DNA of 64,000 nt from Pegoplata infirma. Taxonomy: Eukaryota > Arthropoda > Insecta > Diptera > Anthomyiidae. Shown piece by piece: positions 12,444 through 24,250 of this stretch. The stretch spans positions 230,571,462 to 230,635,461 of the forward strand of contig OY992538.1 of NCBI GenBank assembly GCA_963921195.1, given 5' to 3'. Below the pieces are notes generated by a model, which had not been told where the DNA came from, ran no database searches, and saw only the letters and a list, made by a program, of their open reading frames with translations. Each line of letters opens with the position of its first letter. The stretch's first letter is position 1. A program made the translations under genes and the position numbers.

Positions 12444-15085
12444 CACTAAAAATAAATTCTCTGTCCAATCAGCAGAAAAATCTGCTGAAAATACACCCAT
12501 TTTGAGCCATATGAGAAATCTGCTGATTTTAGCAGATATAGTTTGCTGAAAATCTGTCATGATTATCTAGGTGAAATCAGCAGAGAAATCTGTAAGAACA
12601 GCAAAGAAATCTGCTAAGGCATTTTCTAGAAAATTTTTGTTTTTAGAAAAAGTGTTTTCATGAAAACTTTAATAGTTTTTTTTTTAATTTATACTTAAAA
12701 AATAAAAAATAAATTGTTCTGTAAAATTAGTTTAGTCAATTATTAGTCTCAATCCTTTTACTTCTATAAAAAACGACAAAAAAAATTAAAAAAAAGTGTT
12801 AACTTTTGAAAAAAGGGTGACAGTAAACTATTTCTGTATAATTATATATCGTCGAACTATATTCAATAAATGCCAACTCGAAAAAGCTTACTTTTCAGGA
12901 GAGCTAAAAAACTAGTTATTTTGCATATTATTGTAAAAATAAACAATGTACCTTCCATAAGATGGATTAAATATTTTAAATGATTTTTACCTTTGCCAAA
13001 AATTTCATATTTTGCACTGGTTTGCGTATTTTTTTGAGATGGCATTTATTACTATCTCAAAAAACAAATATTTTTTTAGAGTTGGCATATTTTGTCGGAA
13101 TCTAAAAATAATTTTTTTTTTTTAAAAATTTTTATAATTTTTTTTTTTTTTTGGATTTTGTTTTCCTTAGTGCGGTAATTGCAAAAACTAAAAAAAATTA
13201 AAAATCTTTGCATATTTTTAAAAGTTACTAGCTCCGAAAGCCTTTTAATCTCAGGGTGGTCAACTTTGGCACTCTATAACTCACGCTTTATTGTAGAAGG
13301 CTCACTCCAAACTAGCTATTTTGAAAGCTTATATCATTGACTATATTTGCCCCACTCATAATGTTTCAATCTGATATATAGTTTGAAAGTTACATATATA
13401 TAAGCAATTTTTTTTTGCAAACACTATTTACCGATATTTTCAAAATGGACATATCTCGAAAACTAGGAATTAGATATCAAAATCTTTACCAGATTTGTGT
13501 TCAGAAAGGCAAATGCAATAAGATATGTGGTCTAATTTTTTTTAAAAAAAAATTTGAAAAATTTTTGGAAATTTACAATGGGAGTTGGCATTTATTTTCA
13601 CCAAAAAAATATGTACTTTGAGTTAGCAGAATAACAAAAATGGATGTAAAACGACAAAAAATTATTTTGTTGCTCTGAAATTTTTACCACAGATGGGTAT
13701 TGCATAGGGGAGCTATTTTCCATCGGAAACTCATTTCGGTCAAATTTGAGTTGGCATATTTTGAATATAGGTTCACGATATATATAATAGAGTTAATTTT
13801 GAAAATTTGATCTGCGGATAACATCATTTTTTTAAAGGATTTAGGGGAGCTAAAAAGAAAGCCGGTATTTTTTTGGAAAAATTTTCACTCCTTGGGGTGG
13901 TTCAAAGCATTTGAAATCGCGGATTTTGAGCTGATTTTGCAGAGAAAAAACGGTTGAATAGATTGCAAATCTGATTTCACCAGTCGATTCTACAGAGGGC
14001 GGAAATATAAGGTTTTTCCATTTTCTTTAAATTTTTTTTTTTTTAAATATGCACAATTAAAGGGCATTTTCAGCTTAACAAAATGGTACCAAATTTTCCG
14101 TTCTATCACAACCCGTTAAAAAGTTATAAGCTCTCAAAAATGGGCAAAAACACGTTTTTAGAGAACTTTGACCTCAATTTTCTCGAAAACATGACGTGAT
14201 AGACAAATTCGAAAACTAGATTCAAAATCAGCATCGAAATGTTAATCGAAAACAAGTTTTATGATCCCAGAATATCATCCAAAAACATCACAAAAAAATG
14301 CTCTCAATAATGCACAAAAATGCGTTTTTTTGTGAACTTTGACCTCAATTATTTCAAAAACCTGACGTTACGGAACATTTTGGAAACCAGATTTATAATA
14401 AGCATTGAGAGGAAAATCGAAAACGAGTGTCCAGACCGCTGACCCATCCAAAAAATTTTCAAATTTCGGTCAGTATTTTATAATTTTACCATTAGAAAAA
14501 AACTTTGAAACCTTATAACTCTTTAATGGGTTGAGATAGAAAGGTGCTTTTTGTACCAATTTTCTTAGCAAATACTGTCTCTTTATCGTGCATTATTAAA
14601 AAAATAATTTAATTTTTTTTTTTTTTTTTAAATCGATTTTTCCGCCCCCTGCTGTGGGTTATTGGAACTTTTTTAAGAGTTCAAAAAACTGCTATTGTAT
14701 TAATTTTTGCGGTAGAATCGACTGGTGAAATCAGATTTGCAATATATTCAGCGGTTTTTTCTCTGCAGAAAAATCAGCTCAAAATCCGCGATTTCAAATG
14801 CTTTGAACCACCCCAAGGAGTGAAAATTTTTCCAAAAAAATACCGGCATTCTTTTTAGCTCCCCTAATTCCTTTAAAAAAATGTTGATATCCGATAAACA
14901 GATAAAGTGACATAGTCACCAAACGAACTCTAATATATAATCTGCTAAAAATATGTTCAAACATATTTTGAATGACAGAGATTTTTGTAAAAATATACAT
15001 TTTAGCAGAAAAATCTGCTGAAAGTTTGCTAAATCAAATTGAAAGTCGTTCTACAGATTTTTTGACAGAGTTTTTCTTTTGAGTG
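12444..15085. mobile_element. CACTNAAAA-ended MITE (AATCTGCTGA type), expanded by insertion
   Basis: Ends CACTAAAAATAAATTC and TTTTTCTTTTGAGTG are flanked by TA (12442-12443 and 15086-15087). The subterminal DNA carries many copies of CAGCAGAAAAATCTGCTGA. A shorter sister copy at 33775-34341 has the same ends. The middle contains unrelated sequence (about 12780-13780) and a complete palindromic element at 13787-14933. Confidence 0.75.
13787..14933. mobile_element. TTAGAGTT-ended long palindromic element, copy 1
   Basis: Ends TAATAGAGTTAATT and AACTCTAATATATA sit in an ATATAT target. The arms, starting about 50 bp inside, are near-perfect inverted repeats that include GGTGGTTCAAAGCATTTGAA and GTCGATTCTAC. 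The same element is found inverted at 28861-30740. The frame at 14794-15000 (-) is an arm artefact. Confidence 0.8.
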
Positions 15086-15456
15086 TAGTGAGCTGAAAAT
15101 TTACGTAAACTGTTAAGCCTGAAGTTTCTAATTTTTTTATTAAAACCATTTTTAAGGACTTTAAAACAATAAGTATGAACTAGAGGTGGGCGATTAAGTT
15201 AATTCTGACTCAAGCACGGTCACGAAATAAAAATATTGCTCACGCACGATCACGCACGAAAATGTTTTTCTTGCTCACGTTCAGGCACGCTCACGTAAGT
15301 AACGAAAATTTTTCTCACTCTCACGATGTAATCACGACTTCTTGCACAAAAAGTATTAGATTTCCATAAAATAATAATAATAGTGTATTTAAATCCCAAT
15401 TTTGTATTAATCACCCTCTTAATTCAATATAGTGACGATTTTTATACTCTCCACTT

Positions 15457-16047
15457 AAAAGGGAAGTATCTCAACCCTGATGAATTGATTTGCCTGAAAC
15501 TTAAAATATATATCAAAGAGACATTTCTAAGGTTGGGGTGTCTCGGCTTATCGGCCAAATCGGGGATTTAGGGGTTCAAAACATGGGTCACAAAATGGCA
15601 AAAAAAATCGTTTTTTGGATTTTTCAGCCATTTCCTTTTAAGAAACTATATGATGTTTTCATATGAGAAGAAAGGTTTTTTTAATGCCTAACCTATGGTG
15701 GCATAACCTTGTAAAAAATCAGCTTTTTAAAATATCTTTTTCAGGAAAATGTGTAAATTTTGGGGGGTACTTATTTGAAGACATAGACCTACGATATCCA
15801 TATGGATAAGAAATAATCTTTATTAAATTTAATTCGACCAGTATTTTTGCCCTAGATGATATTCCTGTTAGTTCGGAAGTTATCAAAATTTTCCCGAAGG
15901 TCCACATAGTTTCATAAGGGGACAACGAAATTTTTAAACACCGATATGGCCGATAAGCCGAGACACCCCAACCTTAAAATCGTATCTTTAATATATATTT
16001 TAAGTTTCGGGCAAATCGGTTCATAAGGGTTGAGATACTTCCCTTGT
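15457..16047. mobile_element. ACAAGGGAAGT-ended palindromic MITE inside a DINE-like element
   Basis: Insertion splits CCACT-TA-GTGATAG of the host element. TA is present on both sides (15455-15456, 16048-16049), so a TA target duplication is directly visible by comparison with the uninterrupted host at 51051 onwards. Interior as in the 10119 copy. Frames at 15383-15571 and 15719-15925 are arm artefacts. Confidence 0.85.
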
Positions 16048-16071
16048 TAGTGATAGAGGGTATATACACTC

Positions 16072-16839
16072 AAAATAATACATTAGTAGATTTACTATTT
16101 TTTTTTTTTGCTAATGCTAGTAAGCTAACCTTTAGCAACTTTTTAGTTGAGATTAGCATGTTAGAAAAAATATCTTGTTAACTTCATTTAGCGCATTAGG
16201 AATTTTAAACAAAATTTGAATTATTTTTTTTTTTTTGTTAAATTTAAAATTGAGTATACCAAATTTTTGCAGCTTTTTTGCTAATATTAGCATAAATTGT
16301 AAATTTTTTTAAGAAAACTTAAAATGGCGCTATCACGGAAATTAAGCCAAATGGATCAAAATGGAGGTCATTTTTGGTTCTTGGGCTCTCCATATTATCG
16401 CCGGTCCTTGTAAATGCTCATATCTCGGTAAATATTGCCGACACAACAAAAAGTCCAAAAGCATTTTCGTAGCTCTCAACACGTAGAACAAGACCGCTAA
16501 ATAACCAAAAGTTCTCCAAGTAATATTTTTGAAGTTATCGAGTTTTTTAATTCTCAAAACCCCAGTGGTCACCTAAAATCACGTATCTCAAAAACTAATC
16601 AAGGTAGAGCGAAACGAACACAAATTTTGAATCAAAAACTATGGCGATTTTTAAGGAACCCAACTAGGTCTGGGCCTATCGGGTCCGAACCCAATGGGGT
16701 CCTCAAATGTGTATGAACTAATTGTAGGTTGAAATAAAAAAAATAAAAAAAATTTCAGTTATCTAATTTTTGGCAAAACATTTTTTCTAACTTTACCAAA
16801 AAAATTGTGGTTTCAAAATCAGCAAATTTTCTTGTAGGT
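16072..16839. mobile_element. CACTCAAAA-ended MITE, right end deleted
   Basis: Starts CACTCAAAATAATAC after TA in the host. Its body matches the inverted copy at 48218-49098 (GGCGCTATC, GTCCGAACCCAATGGGGT, TTTCTTGTAGGTTT). The match stops at GTAGGTTT (about 16839), some 40 bp before the expected end, and DINE-like sequence begins at once. One deletion therefore removed the MITE end and part of the host. Confidence 0.65.
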
Positions 16840-17354
16840 TTAAAAGTTCTCCCAAGAAGTTTGGTATTGCATTTGAGCGATATCGGTTCAGCGGTTCAAA
16901 AGTTAAGAACGAAAATGTAAGGACACCTCAAAAAGTTTGGTACATTCAACATAACCTTAAAATACAAAATGTTTTTTTTCGGCTGCTGGTTGGCATATGT
17001 TAATATAATTGAACACCAAGTGGTATTTAAACAAGTACGAACATATTTTTTGACAAAAAAAGAAAAAAAATCGCGGATTTTTTTTTTCGCGGAAATTTTT
17101 TTTTTGTCAAAAGTAATTTCCTTTAAAGTTTTTTGCAATAATCTTTTAGAAATTGTGGAGGGTATCAATACATTCGGCAAGGCTGAATTTAACTTTTTTA
17201 CTTGTTTTCAGATTCCAACAGCACAAAAAAAAATCACACAAACTCACGAAACAAAAATTTCTCACGCACGCTCACGCACGAAACTATTTTTTTTAATCAC
17301 GCGTACTCACGATCTCGAAATAGGTAGAAAATTTCGAAAAAACATTTTTTTTTT

Positions 17355-18010
17355 TATATATCAGCCATTTTTTCTTAAAACTATATGATGTTTCTACACT
17401 AGAAGAAAGGTTTTTTTAATACCTATTAAACGTTGGCATAACCTTGTAAAATTTCAGCTTCGTTAAATATTCTGTTCACAAAAATGTGTAAATTTTGGGG
17501 GGTATTTTTAACGAAATTTTTAAACACTGATATACATTCAACATAACCACAAAATAAAAAAATGCTTAAATTCGGCTGCAGGTTGACACACACGAACGGA
17601 AACAGAATGGTTTTTAATTGTATTGAAACAATAATACAATTTGTTTACAAAAACAAATTTCTCAAAATTTATGTTTTCATTAAAAAATGTTCCACTAAAA
17701 TATTTTTCCACCAAATTTTTTTACAAACATATTTTTTTATCAAAAAACTTTCTTTTTAAATTTTTGTCCAAAATTAATTTTTTACCAAAATTTGAAGCTG
17801 CTAACGCTTGATTGCTGCTGAAGCTTGAGAAATACACTTGTTATTTTCCTGGTCAGGTAGGTATTGAATTTGAGGAAAATTTCAGAAAAATGTAGTGTAG
17901 AAGTTATGAGCAAAATCGTGAATTTTTTATAAGTTTCATCTTGAATTCACGATTATAAACACACGCTAAACACGTTTTGAAGGTTATTTATTGGCAAAAA
18001 AATATTTTAC
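17355..18010 (+). mobile_element. Fragments of an ACAAGGG MITE and DINE-like type A
   Basis: Bases 17355-17525 match the interior of the ACAAGGG MITE (AGAAGAAAGGTTTTTTTAAT, TGTAAATTTTGGGGGGTA) without its ends. Bases 17530-17640 and about 17790-18010 match type A DINE-like bodies (TACATTCAACATAACC; TTTCCTGGTCAGGTAGGTAT). The order is scrambled relative to intact copies. Confidence 0.55.
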
Positions 18011-18196
18011 AATGGTTTTTTTTTTAGTCGAAAAAAAATTACATTAAAAAGAATTTGCAATATAAAAAATAATTGCACTCAAAAAAAATTTAAAATCAAA
18101 AATATTTTTTTAAAAAAGTTTAAATTTTTTTTAACTTAAATCACAAAACATTTTGCAATTAAAAAAAAAAAAACTTTTTTTTTTCTTCTTTAATTA

Positions 18197-18518
18197 CCCA
18201 GCAAAATTTTCTGTTCCAAATAATCGGTTCCAGAACGCATCAAACTACCCTGCAACCTGTTCTACTTAACATTCCAGAATCAATGATTTTTTGGAACAAA
18301 TTCCTGGTTCAATAGATTGTTGAATATATTCTACGGTAGTCACAACAAAATTTTCTATGTAAAAGTACTTTTCAAAATAACTATTTGCTCTAAAAAACGA
18401 TTGCTTTCGGGACAATTTCAAACAAAAATCATTGATTCTGGAAAGTTAAGTAGAACCGGTTGCAGGGTAGTTTGATGCATTACGGAACCGATTATTTGGA
18501 ACAGAAAATTTTGCTGGG
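18197..18518. mobile_element. CCCAGCAAAA-ended palindromic MITE (322 bp)
   Basis: Ends CCCAGCAAAATTTTCTGTTC and GAACAGAAAATTTTGCTGGG. Inverted repeats extend about 100 bp (GATTCTGGAA..GGTTGCAGGGTAGTTTGATG) around an AT-rich centre. A diverged arm lies at 3040-3130. Confidence 0.85.
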
Positions 18519-18529
18519 CAGTGTAGGAT

Positions 18530-19570
18530 GTTATATATTCGGTCCTAACCGACTGTTATTTTCTTGTAAAAAATATTGTTTATTGAAGAGAGTAACTAAA
18601 TACTAAACCAAATGTCTGTCAGCTCGTTCAAACTTATCTCTTCTGGGTGTTTGACTGTATGTCTGTGTTGTTTAAACTCACATTTGGTATTAACAACCGA
18701 TAAGAAATGCGTTATTTACACCCTTTTTACTGACAAAACTTTGTACATATCTCTGCTTAGAAAAAAAAAATAAACTACCTACAACATTTATTTTCTAACA
18801 TTTATAAACATGTTTTGTGGTTATTGTAATTGTTTTATACTTATTTGTTTAAATGAAATTTATGAGTGAGTAGATGCAGTTTTTTTATCTGTTTTTTCAT
18901 TACATTGCGGAAGAGGTAGTCAGTTTTGATATATGGAACTATTTAATTAGAAGATGATTAGGTGTAAAGTGATAACACAGGGCAACACTTTTTTTTTTGC
19001 CCGGGTTCTGATAGCTAATTGGGGTACGCTGATTTCAAATCTGGCTATCGTTTTTTTGGGTCAGCTCTAGTTTTTGAGATATAGCCTAAGGAATCTTTGA
19101 AAATAGGCTATTTTCGGCATGTTTGTGAGTCCATATTTACCAACACTTGTCTTACATCAAAAAATTGCATGACGATTTTAGGTATGTTGGATATGCTGAT
19201 TCCAAAAATGCTCTTACTTTTGTTGAGTCATCATTAGTTTTGGAGATATCGCTAAAATAAAATTTTTAAATTTATGCCCTCTTTAATTTTGTCTGAATAT
19301 TTAGGCCCTTTTTAATAACTCGAAAACTAAAGCTGTCAGAAAAAAACTAATACCAGTTTTGGAATTCTCGCATCCAATATAGTTAAGTTCGTGTTTAAAA
19401 CTGAGGCTCTAAAACTAGATTTGGAAACTATAGCCAAGCAAAGTTGGTTAAAAACGCACTTTTTCGACTCTTTAACAGCGATTTGATGGAAAAAATTGGA
19501 TAACAGATTCGGAATCAGCACACTAAAATCCATATAAATCAGTTGTCAAAGGTCAGGCAAATTGAAAAAG
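18530..19570. other. Mostly unassigned AT-rich DNA
   Basis: Bases 18530-18960 show no recognised repeat or gene. Bases 19000-19560 contain GGTACGCTGATTTCAAATCT-like phrases that recur near 20345, so part of a further palindromic repeat is likely. The frame at 19336-19533 (-) reads through it. Confidence 0.35.
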
Positions 19571-19598
19571 TTTAACTTTTGTCAACCTGTGTAATTAA

Positions 19599-19926
19599 AG
19601 ACAATTGAAATACCCTACTTAAAGAGAAAAAATAAAAGTTAATAATTTATCTATGATATTAACAAAATATGTTGAACATTTTTTATTGTATAAAATAATT
19701 TTTTGATTTTTGTAAAAAAAAATTATTGACCTTAGTCCACTTTCCCTCTCAACCGAAATTGAAATACCCTACTTACAGAGGAAAAATAAAAGTAAATCAT
19801 TAATCTATATTGATATGATATTAACAAAATATATAAAAAATTATTTATTGTTTTAATTTTAATAAAAAATGTTTTGATTTTTATAAAAAAAAAATAATTG
19901 AACTTAGTCCACTTTTCCTCTTAACC
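19599..19926. repeat. Direct tandem duplication, about 165 bp x 2
   Basis: Both units begin AATTGAAATACCCTACTTA and end CTTAGTCCACTTT-C-CTC. The boundary is near 19758. The units differ mainly by small indels in A/T runs. Flanks are unrelated, so this is a local duplication. Confidence 0.8.
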
Positions 19927-20715
19927 GCTCATACATTAAACACTCTAAATGTGCACTCACCTTTTTTTTCAATAACTATTGTTTGTTTAATATGTTTTAA
20001 TATCCGATAAAGTGTTGTTGAATGCATCATTTTTTCGTTTATAAAATTGTTTTCATTATTATTTAATAATACATTTGATACTCTTAACCCAATTTTTATA
20101 CATCATTTTTTTTATAAAAACCAAAAAAAGTGCTTAGCTTTGTTTTGTAAACAAAAAAAAATATATTTTTAGCCTATGAGGCATTCCACACCAAATGTCT
20201 CGCTGCAGAAAAACATATGTCCCAAGAATTTTTGAATAGGTTGTATTGATACATGGAACATAAAAAATTGTGTTTTTGTTTTTTCAATACCACTGTGCTA
20301 GTCGCAAAAATGAACAAGCTGGGCACCCTGCTGGTAAAGCTAATTTGGGTACGCTGAATTCAATGGTGATAGCCGTTTTTCTAAGTTAGCGCTCGTATTC
20401 GCGATTTAAAATTGTAAAGCTAAAGTAAAGTAGAAAATGCATTGTTTTTTTCGCGAAAAAAAATTTCCGCGAAAAAAAATATTTTTAAAATTTGTGTGTC
20501 TGTAATGTATCGTATTCTATACATTTTCACAAATTAATAACAAAATAAAAAAACATTTGAAAAAAAAGTTCGCGTAAAAAAATTTCGCAAAAAAAAGATT
20601 TCCGCGAATGTTTTTTTTTTTTTATTCAATAGATTTTAAATGATAAAAATTAAGCAATTGTCTAAGTAATAAAAATAAAAAAATTAAATCGCGAATATCG
20701 CTAATACATACGCTA

Positions 20716-21449
20716 CCCAGCAAAACTTAGATTACCAAATAAGGTATAAAATAAGGTATAGGATCTCTTATTTTATACATTGCAGCATTGATGATTTTAA
20801 CAGGCGATGAGACTCAAAGTAATGCATCCACATTATCACAAAGAATACCAGTAAGGTATAAAATAAGTCATAAATTTATAACGAAGAATACGAGTAAGGT
20901 GTAAAATATATGATATTTTATAGGTTACGAGAAATGAAATAATATAGCATACCAGAAGATAATATATAAGGTGTTACGAGTAGCGAAAAAGTAATTTTGT
21001 AATAAATTTACTCACGTGATTGTAAGTGAGTGTAAGTAGATAAAATATGCTCGTGAGTGTGTGTCGTTAGAAATTTCCTGTCGTGAGCCCATCTCTAGTT
21101 TAAACTTATGCATTTTTTTTATAAAACAATTATTTTTTATGTTATTGTAATGCATTATGCATCCAATTATAAATAATGCATTATTTCAAACTTTGAAATA
21201 ATACATAATGTAACCAAATATAAGTCATCCACGATTTAATGTTTAGAAATAATAAATATAAAATACATTTTTTCCAATAATCATGCATTACGTAGCAAAT
21301 TATAAGTAATGCATTATTTTTCACTTGAAAATAATACGTTGTGGAACTAGTGTTTGGTAAGACATCCTAAAATAATGCTACAAATAAGGTATATACATTA
21401 CCTGGTAAAGTGTTATATAATCACTACCCATTACCAAAGTTTTGCTGGG
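20716..21449. mobile_element. CCCAGCAAAA-ended element (734 bp)
   Basis: Ends CCCAGCAAAACTTAGATTAC and TAATGGGTAGTGA-type arm closing with AAGTTTTGCTGGG (right end at 21449; its complement is CCCAGCAAAACTTTGG). The body is rich in AAGGTATAAAATA and AATGCATTAT motifs. The hAT-like end at 21097 lies inside it. Confidence 0.7.
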
Positions 21450-21474
21450 ATTTTAGTGATATCCATAGTGATGT

Positions 21475-22100
21475 AAAAAAAATATTGAAGAAAAAAAAAA
21501 TATTGATGAAAAAAAATATTGATAAAAAAAAATTGATGAAAAAAAATTATTGATAAAAAAAAAAATATTGATGAAAAAAAAAATATTAATGAAAAAAAAA
21601 AATTATGAAAAAAAAATATTGATGAAAAAAAAAATATTGATGAAAATAAAAATTATGTTAAAAAAAAAAAAATATTGATGAAATATTGATGAAATATTGA
21701 TGAAAAAAAATATTGATGAAAAAAAAATATTGAGAAAAAAAAAATATTGAGGAAAAAAAATATTGATGAAAAAAAAATATTGAGGAAAAAAAATATTGAT
21801 GAAAAAAAAATATTGATGAAAAACAATTTGATAAAAAAAAAATGGATGAAAAAAAATGATTGATCAAAAAAAAAAAATATTGAGGAAAAAAAATATTGAT
21901 GAAAAAAAATATTAATGAAAAAAAAAATGTTGATGAAAAAAAAATATTGATGAAAAAAAATATTGAGGAAAAAAACAATATTGATGAAAAAAAAATATTG
22001 ATGAAAAAAAAATATTGATGAAAAAAAAATATTGAGAAAAAAAAAATATTGACGAAAAAAATATTGATGAAAAAAAAATATTGAGGAAAAAAAATATTTA
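21475..22100 (-). repeat. Minisatellite array, unit about AATATTGATGAAAAAAA
   Basis: Roughly 35 imperfect units of 14-20 bp. The 161-aa frame on the minus strand (21658-22143, repeats of FFFINIFF) is just the array translated. The same array type occurs at 43325-44220, 57480-57700, 58480-58600 and 62745-62905, mostly beside the same composite repeat. Confidence 0.9.
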
Positions 22101-22111
22101 ATATAATTTTT

Positions 22112-22655
22112 AGAAATTCAATTTTTCTTCTGCATTTTTTCAACTTGAACCCTCATAACAAATATAATTAGAGCCCGTGCTCGATCTGTACTTACAGAAA
22201 AAATCAAATAAAATTACTGACAAAATATGTCGCCATAAGGCACGTCTCCGAAACAGAAAAAGCAAATTCCTTCATTTGTGTCTGCAATTCCAGATCATGT
22301 TGGTAACCCTTGCAAAATAATGTAAGAGACAAAAAAGTTGAAAGAAAGTATGAAGTGAGGTTGAGATTGCTAGAAATAGAATTGTAGTGTTGGAAACTGT
22401 CAAAATTTATTCTGTAGAAACTATAAATATTCACATATATAAAAAACAGTTTTCATTAACAAGACAAACCGACATTTAAAATCCTACTGAAGATGACACT
22501 AACTGGGGTGTTTGAAACCGGTATAGGAAATACCAGAAATGTCTATAATTTTTAGAAATTCTATTTTTCTTCTGCATTTTTTCAACTTGAACCCTCATCA
22601 CAAATATAATTAGAGCCCGTGCTCGATCTGTACTTACAGAAAAAATCAAAGAAAA
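22112..22655. repeat. Two partial copies of an AGAGCCCGTGCTCGATCTGT repeat
   Basis: Bases 22112-22206 and 22455-22655 share TTCTTCTGCATTTTTTCAAC, then AATTAGAGCCCGTGCTCGAT and CTTACAGAAAAAATC. The second copy also has GAAACCGGTATAGGAAATAC. Other copies lie at 24340-24560, 50560-50745 (inverted) and 61790-61872 (inverted). Frames at 22204-22434 and 22476-22670 are incidental. Confidence 0.75.
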
Positions 22656-22679
22656 AAAATATTGATGCAAAATAATTAT

Positions 22680-22895
22680 GTTACGTTGTATTCACCTGCT
22701 GGTGAATACTTGTTTTATTCCCCACGAGGTGAATTATAATCCAAGTTACAAACCCAAGTTACAAAAATTTTTGGTTTTAAGAAAATAAAAACAGTAATTC
22801 CAATTTTCTTTTTTGGTAATCGTTAGCTTATATAGTCAAACTGAGGTGGCCTTCTGCAACTTTTTTAAAATTAGACACCAGCCTAAAAACATTAT
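22680..22895 (+). repeat. Composite repeat segment with CACGAGGTGAATTATA and GAGGTGGC blocks
   Basis: Contains TTCACCTGCTGGTGAATA, CCCCACGAGGTGAATTATAA, GGTTTTAAGAAAATAAAAAC and ACATTATCATGTTAAA. The same ordered blocks occur at 44225-44445, at 50263-52100 (minus) and at 58575-58795 (plus), each next to an 'ATTGATGAAAA' array. Confidence 0.8.
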
Positions 22896-23316
22896 CATGT
22901 TAAAAAAAAATTGGCCGAATTTTTGATAAATTGACGTTTTTAAAAAATGTAAAATTTCAGAACGAGTTCTAAAAATTTTTCAAAATAAAATTTTTTAATA
23001 GATAGCCCATAAAAAAGAATATAAGAACTCAATTTTTTTTAAAATTTGGTGAATTTCGTTTTTTTTTCGCTGAACATTCGGTGTGAAATTCCTCTTATAC
23101 GTACGTAAAGTGTAATGACAATGCTATAAATTAATGTTCTTGATTTTTTACTGATTTTTTTTTTACACAAATGCTCAAAAAAAAAAAAATGAAAAATTAT
23201 GTTAAATGCGTTTCAAGTATGTGTAAACAAAACTCACTGCATGAATTGTCTGATAAGATAACAATCACACAAATACAGGCGCGGATCCAGCTCTTGGGTT
23301 TTTGGGGGGAAAAACA

Positions 23317-23975
23317 TTTTTATACCCTCCAACCACAGTATGGGGGTATACTCACTTTGTCATTCCGTGTGTAACACATCGAAATATCGGTCTAGGATCT
23401 CATACAGCATATATTTTATTGATCAGTGATAGATTCTAAGATATTCTAGAGATGTCCGTCCATCTGTCTGTCTGTCTGTAGAAATAACGATGCAGTCCAA
23501 ACCAAAAGAGCTAGATATAAATTCTTATATCTCTTATTTTACTGGTAAGGGTTAGTTCAAAGATGGGCAAAATCGGACCAGGGGAAAAAAGTTCCCGCTT
23601 GAAGAACTAAAATGACCCCTGAAAAATACAATATTTTTACGAGTTTCAACAAATGTAACATTTTTATGCCATATTATATTCATAGACCTGCGCTTGGACC
23701 AAGGGGGTTAGAAAATTAGATTTTTTTCAGGTCGAACCCTTTGTTGGCGTGGTTATAGAAATTAGTTAAAAATAACGATAAAAATGTATTATTTAAGCGT
23801 AAATATCATAAACAAATAATTTGTAAACACATATAGCGGTGGTAAAGGTGTCCCCCACCGATTCCGCCGACCCAACCCCGCAAAAAGAAAAGACGCCCTG
23901 CGATTTTTTTTTTAATTTTAAACGTGTTGGAGGGTAGAAAAGATTCGGCACAACCGAATTTAACACTCTTGTTTT
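23317..23975 (+). mobile_element. DINE-1-like element, type B
   Basis: Complete: TATACCCTCCAACCACAGTA start with a GTATGGGGGTATAC stem, TTTGTCATTCCGTGTGTAAC, a short GTCTGTCTGTCTGT tract at about 23465, and the 3' hairpin ATTCGGCACAACCGAAT. Length is about 660 bp, plus strand. The frame at 23171-23374 (+) runs into it and is not a gene. Confidence 0.8.
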
Positions 23976-24101
23976 ATTTTTTTTTAATATTTTTAATATT
24001 TTTTTTATTATTTTTAGATTTTTTCAATAATTTGTATGAAATATGTTTTTTCTGGAATAAAATAAAAAAAATTGACAAAAGTTCCGTCTGGCACCATGTT
24101 T

Positions 24102-24250
24102 ATACCCTACACCACACTGTGGTACAGGATATAATGAGTTTGTGCTGATGTTTGTAACTAACCGAAATATTGGTCCTAGATCCACCTTTAAGTATACCGA
24201 TCGACCCAGAATCACTTCTTGAGTAGATTAAGCGATGTCCGTTTTTTTTT
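24102..24250 (+). mobile_element. Diverged DINE-like 5' fragment
   Basis: TATACCCTACACCACACTG, then TTTGTAACTAACCGAAATAT, GGTCCTAGATCC and AGCGATGTCCGTT, the order of a DINE-like 5' half. It ends at the first GTCC unit in a T run. It is more diverged than types A and B. Confidence 0.6.

Larger units (their letters stand above)
15439..17208 (+). mobile_element. DINE-1-like element, type A, carrying two nested MITEs
   Basis: Starts TTTTATACTCTCC and resumes with TAGTGATAGAGGGTATATA after an inserted ACAAGGG MITE. It is cut again by a CACTCAAAA MITE from 16072, then resumes at about 16840 (TTCTCCCAAGAAGTTTGGTA) and runs to the hairpin ATTCGGCAAGGCTGAAT and ACTTGTTTT end. The 16840-17208 part aligns with 51265-51656. 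The GTCY tract is missing, apparently lost with the far end of the second MITE. Frames at 16896-17388 are incidental. Confidence 0.75.
15181..21097. mobile_element. hAT-like terminal ends around a nested composite
   Basis: TAGAGGTGGGC at 15181 and GCCCATCTCTA ending at 21097 are inverted repeats typical of hAT ends. The adjacent 8-mers, GTATGAAC (15173-15180) and GTTTAAAC (21098-21105), match at 6 of 8 positions. Subterminal TCACGCACG-type motifs cluster at 15200-15340, 17235-17320 and, complemented, 21005-21090. That the two ends belong to one insertion is doubtful, because the right end lies inside the CCCAGC element at 20716-21449. They could be two separate hAT remnants. Confidence 0.45.
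20178..23094. mobile_element. GAGGCATTCC-ended element with nested insertions, copy 2
   Basis: Left end GAGGCATTCCACACCAAATG pairs with the right end ACATTCGGTGTGAAATTCCTC. The sequence just inside the ends matches the elements at 6335 and 56453 (GGTTGTATTG; GAACTCAATTTTTT). The interior holds a CCCAGC MITE, an 'ATTGATGAAAAAAA' array and copies of other repeats. Confidence 0.65.

Noticed and set aside
21658..22143. 161-aa minus-strand frame rich in F, I and N
   Set aside because: Pure translation of the ATTGATGAAAAAAA minisatellite.
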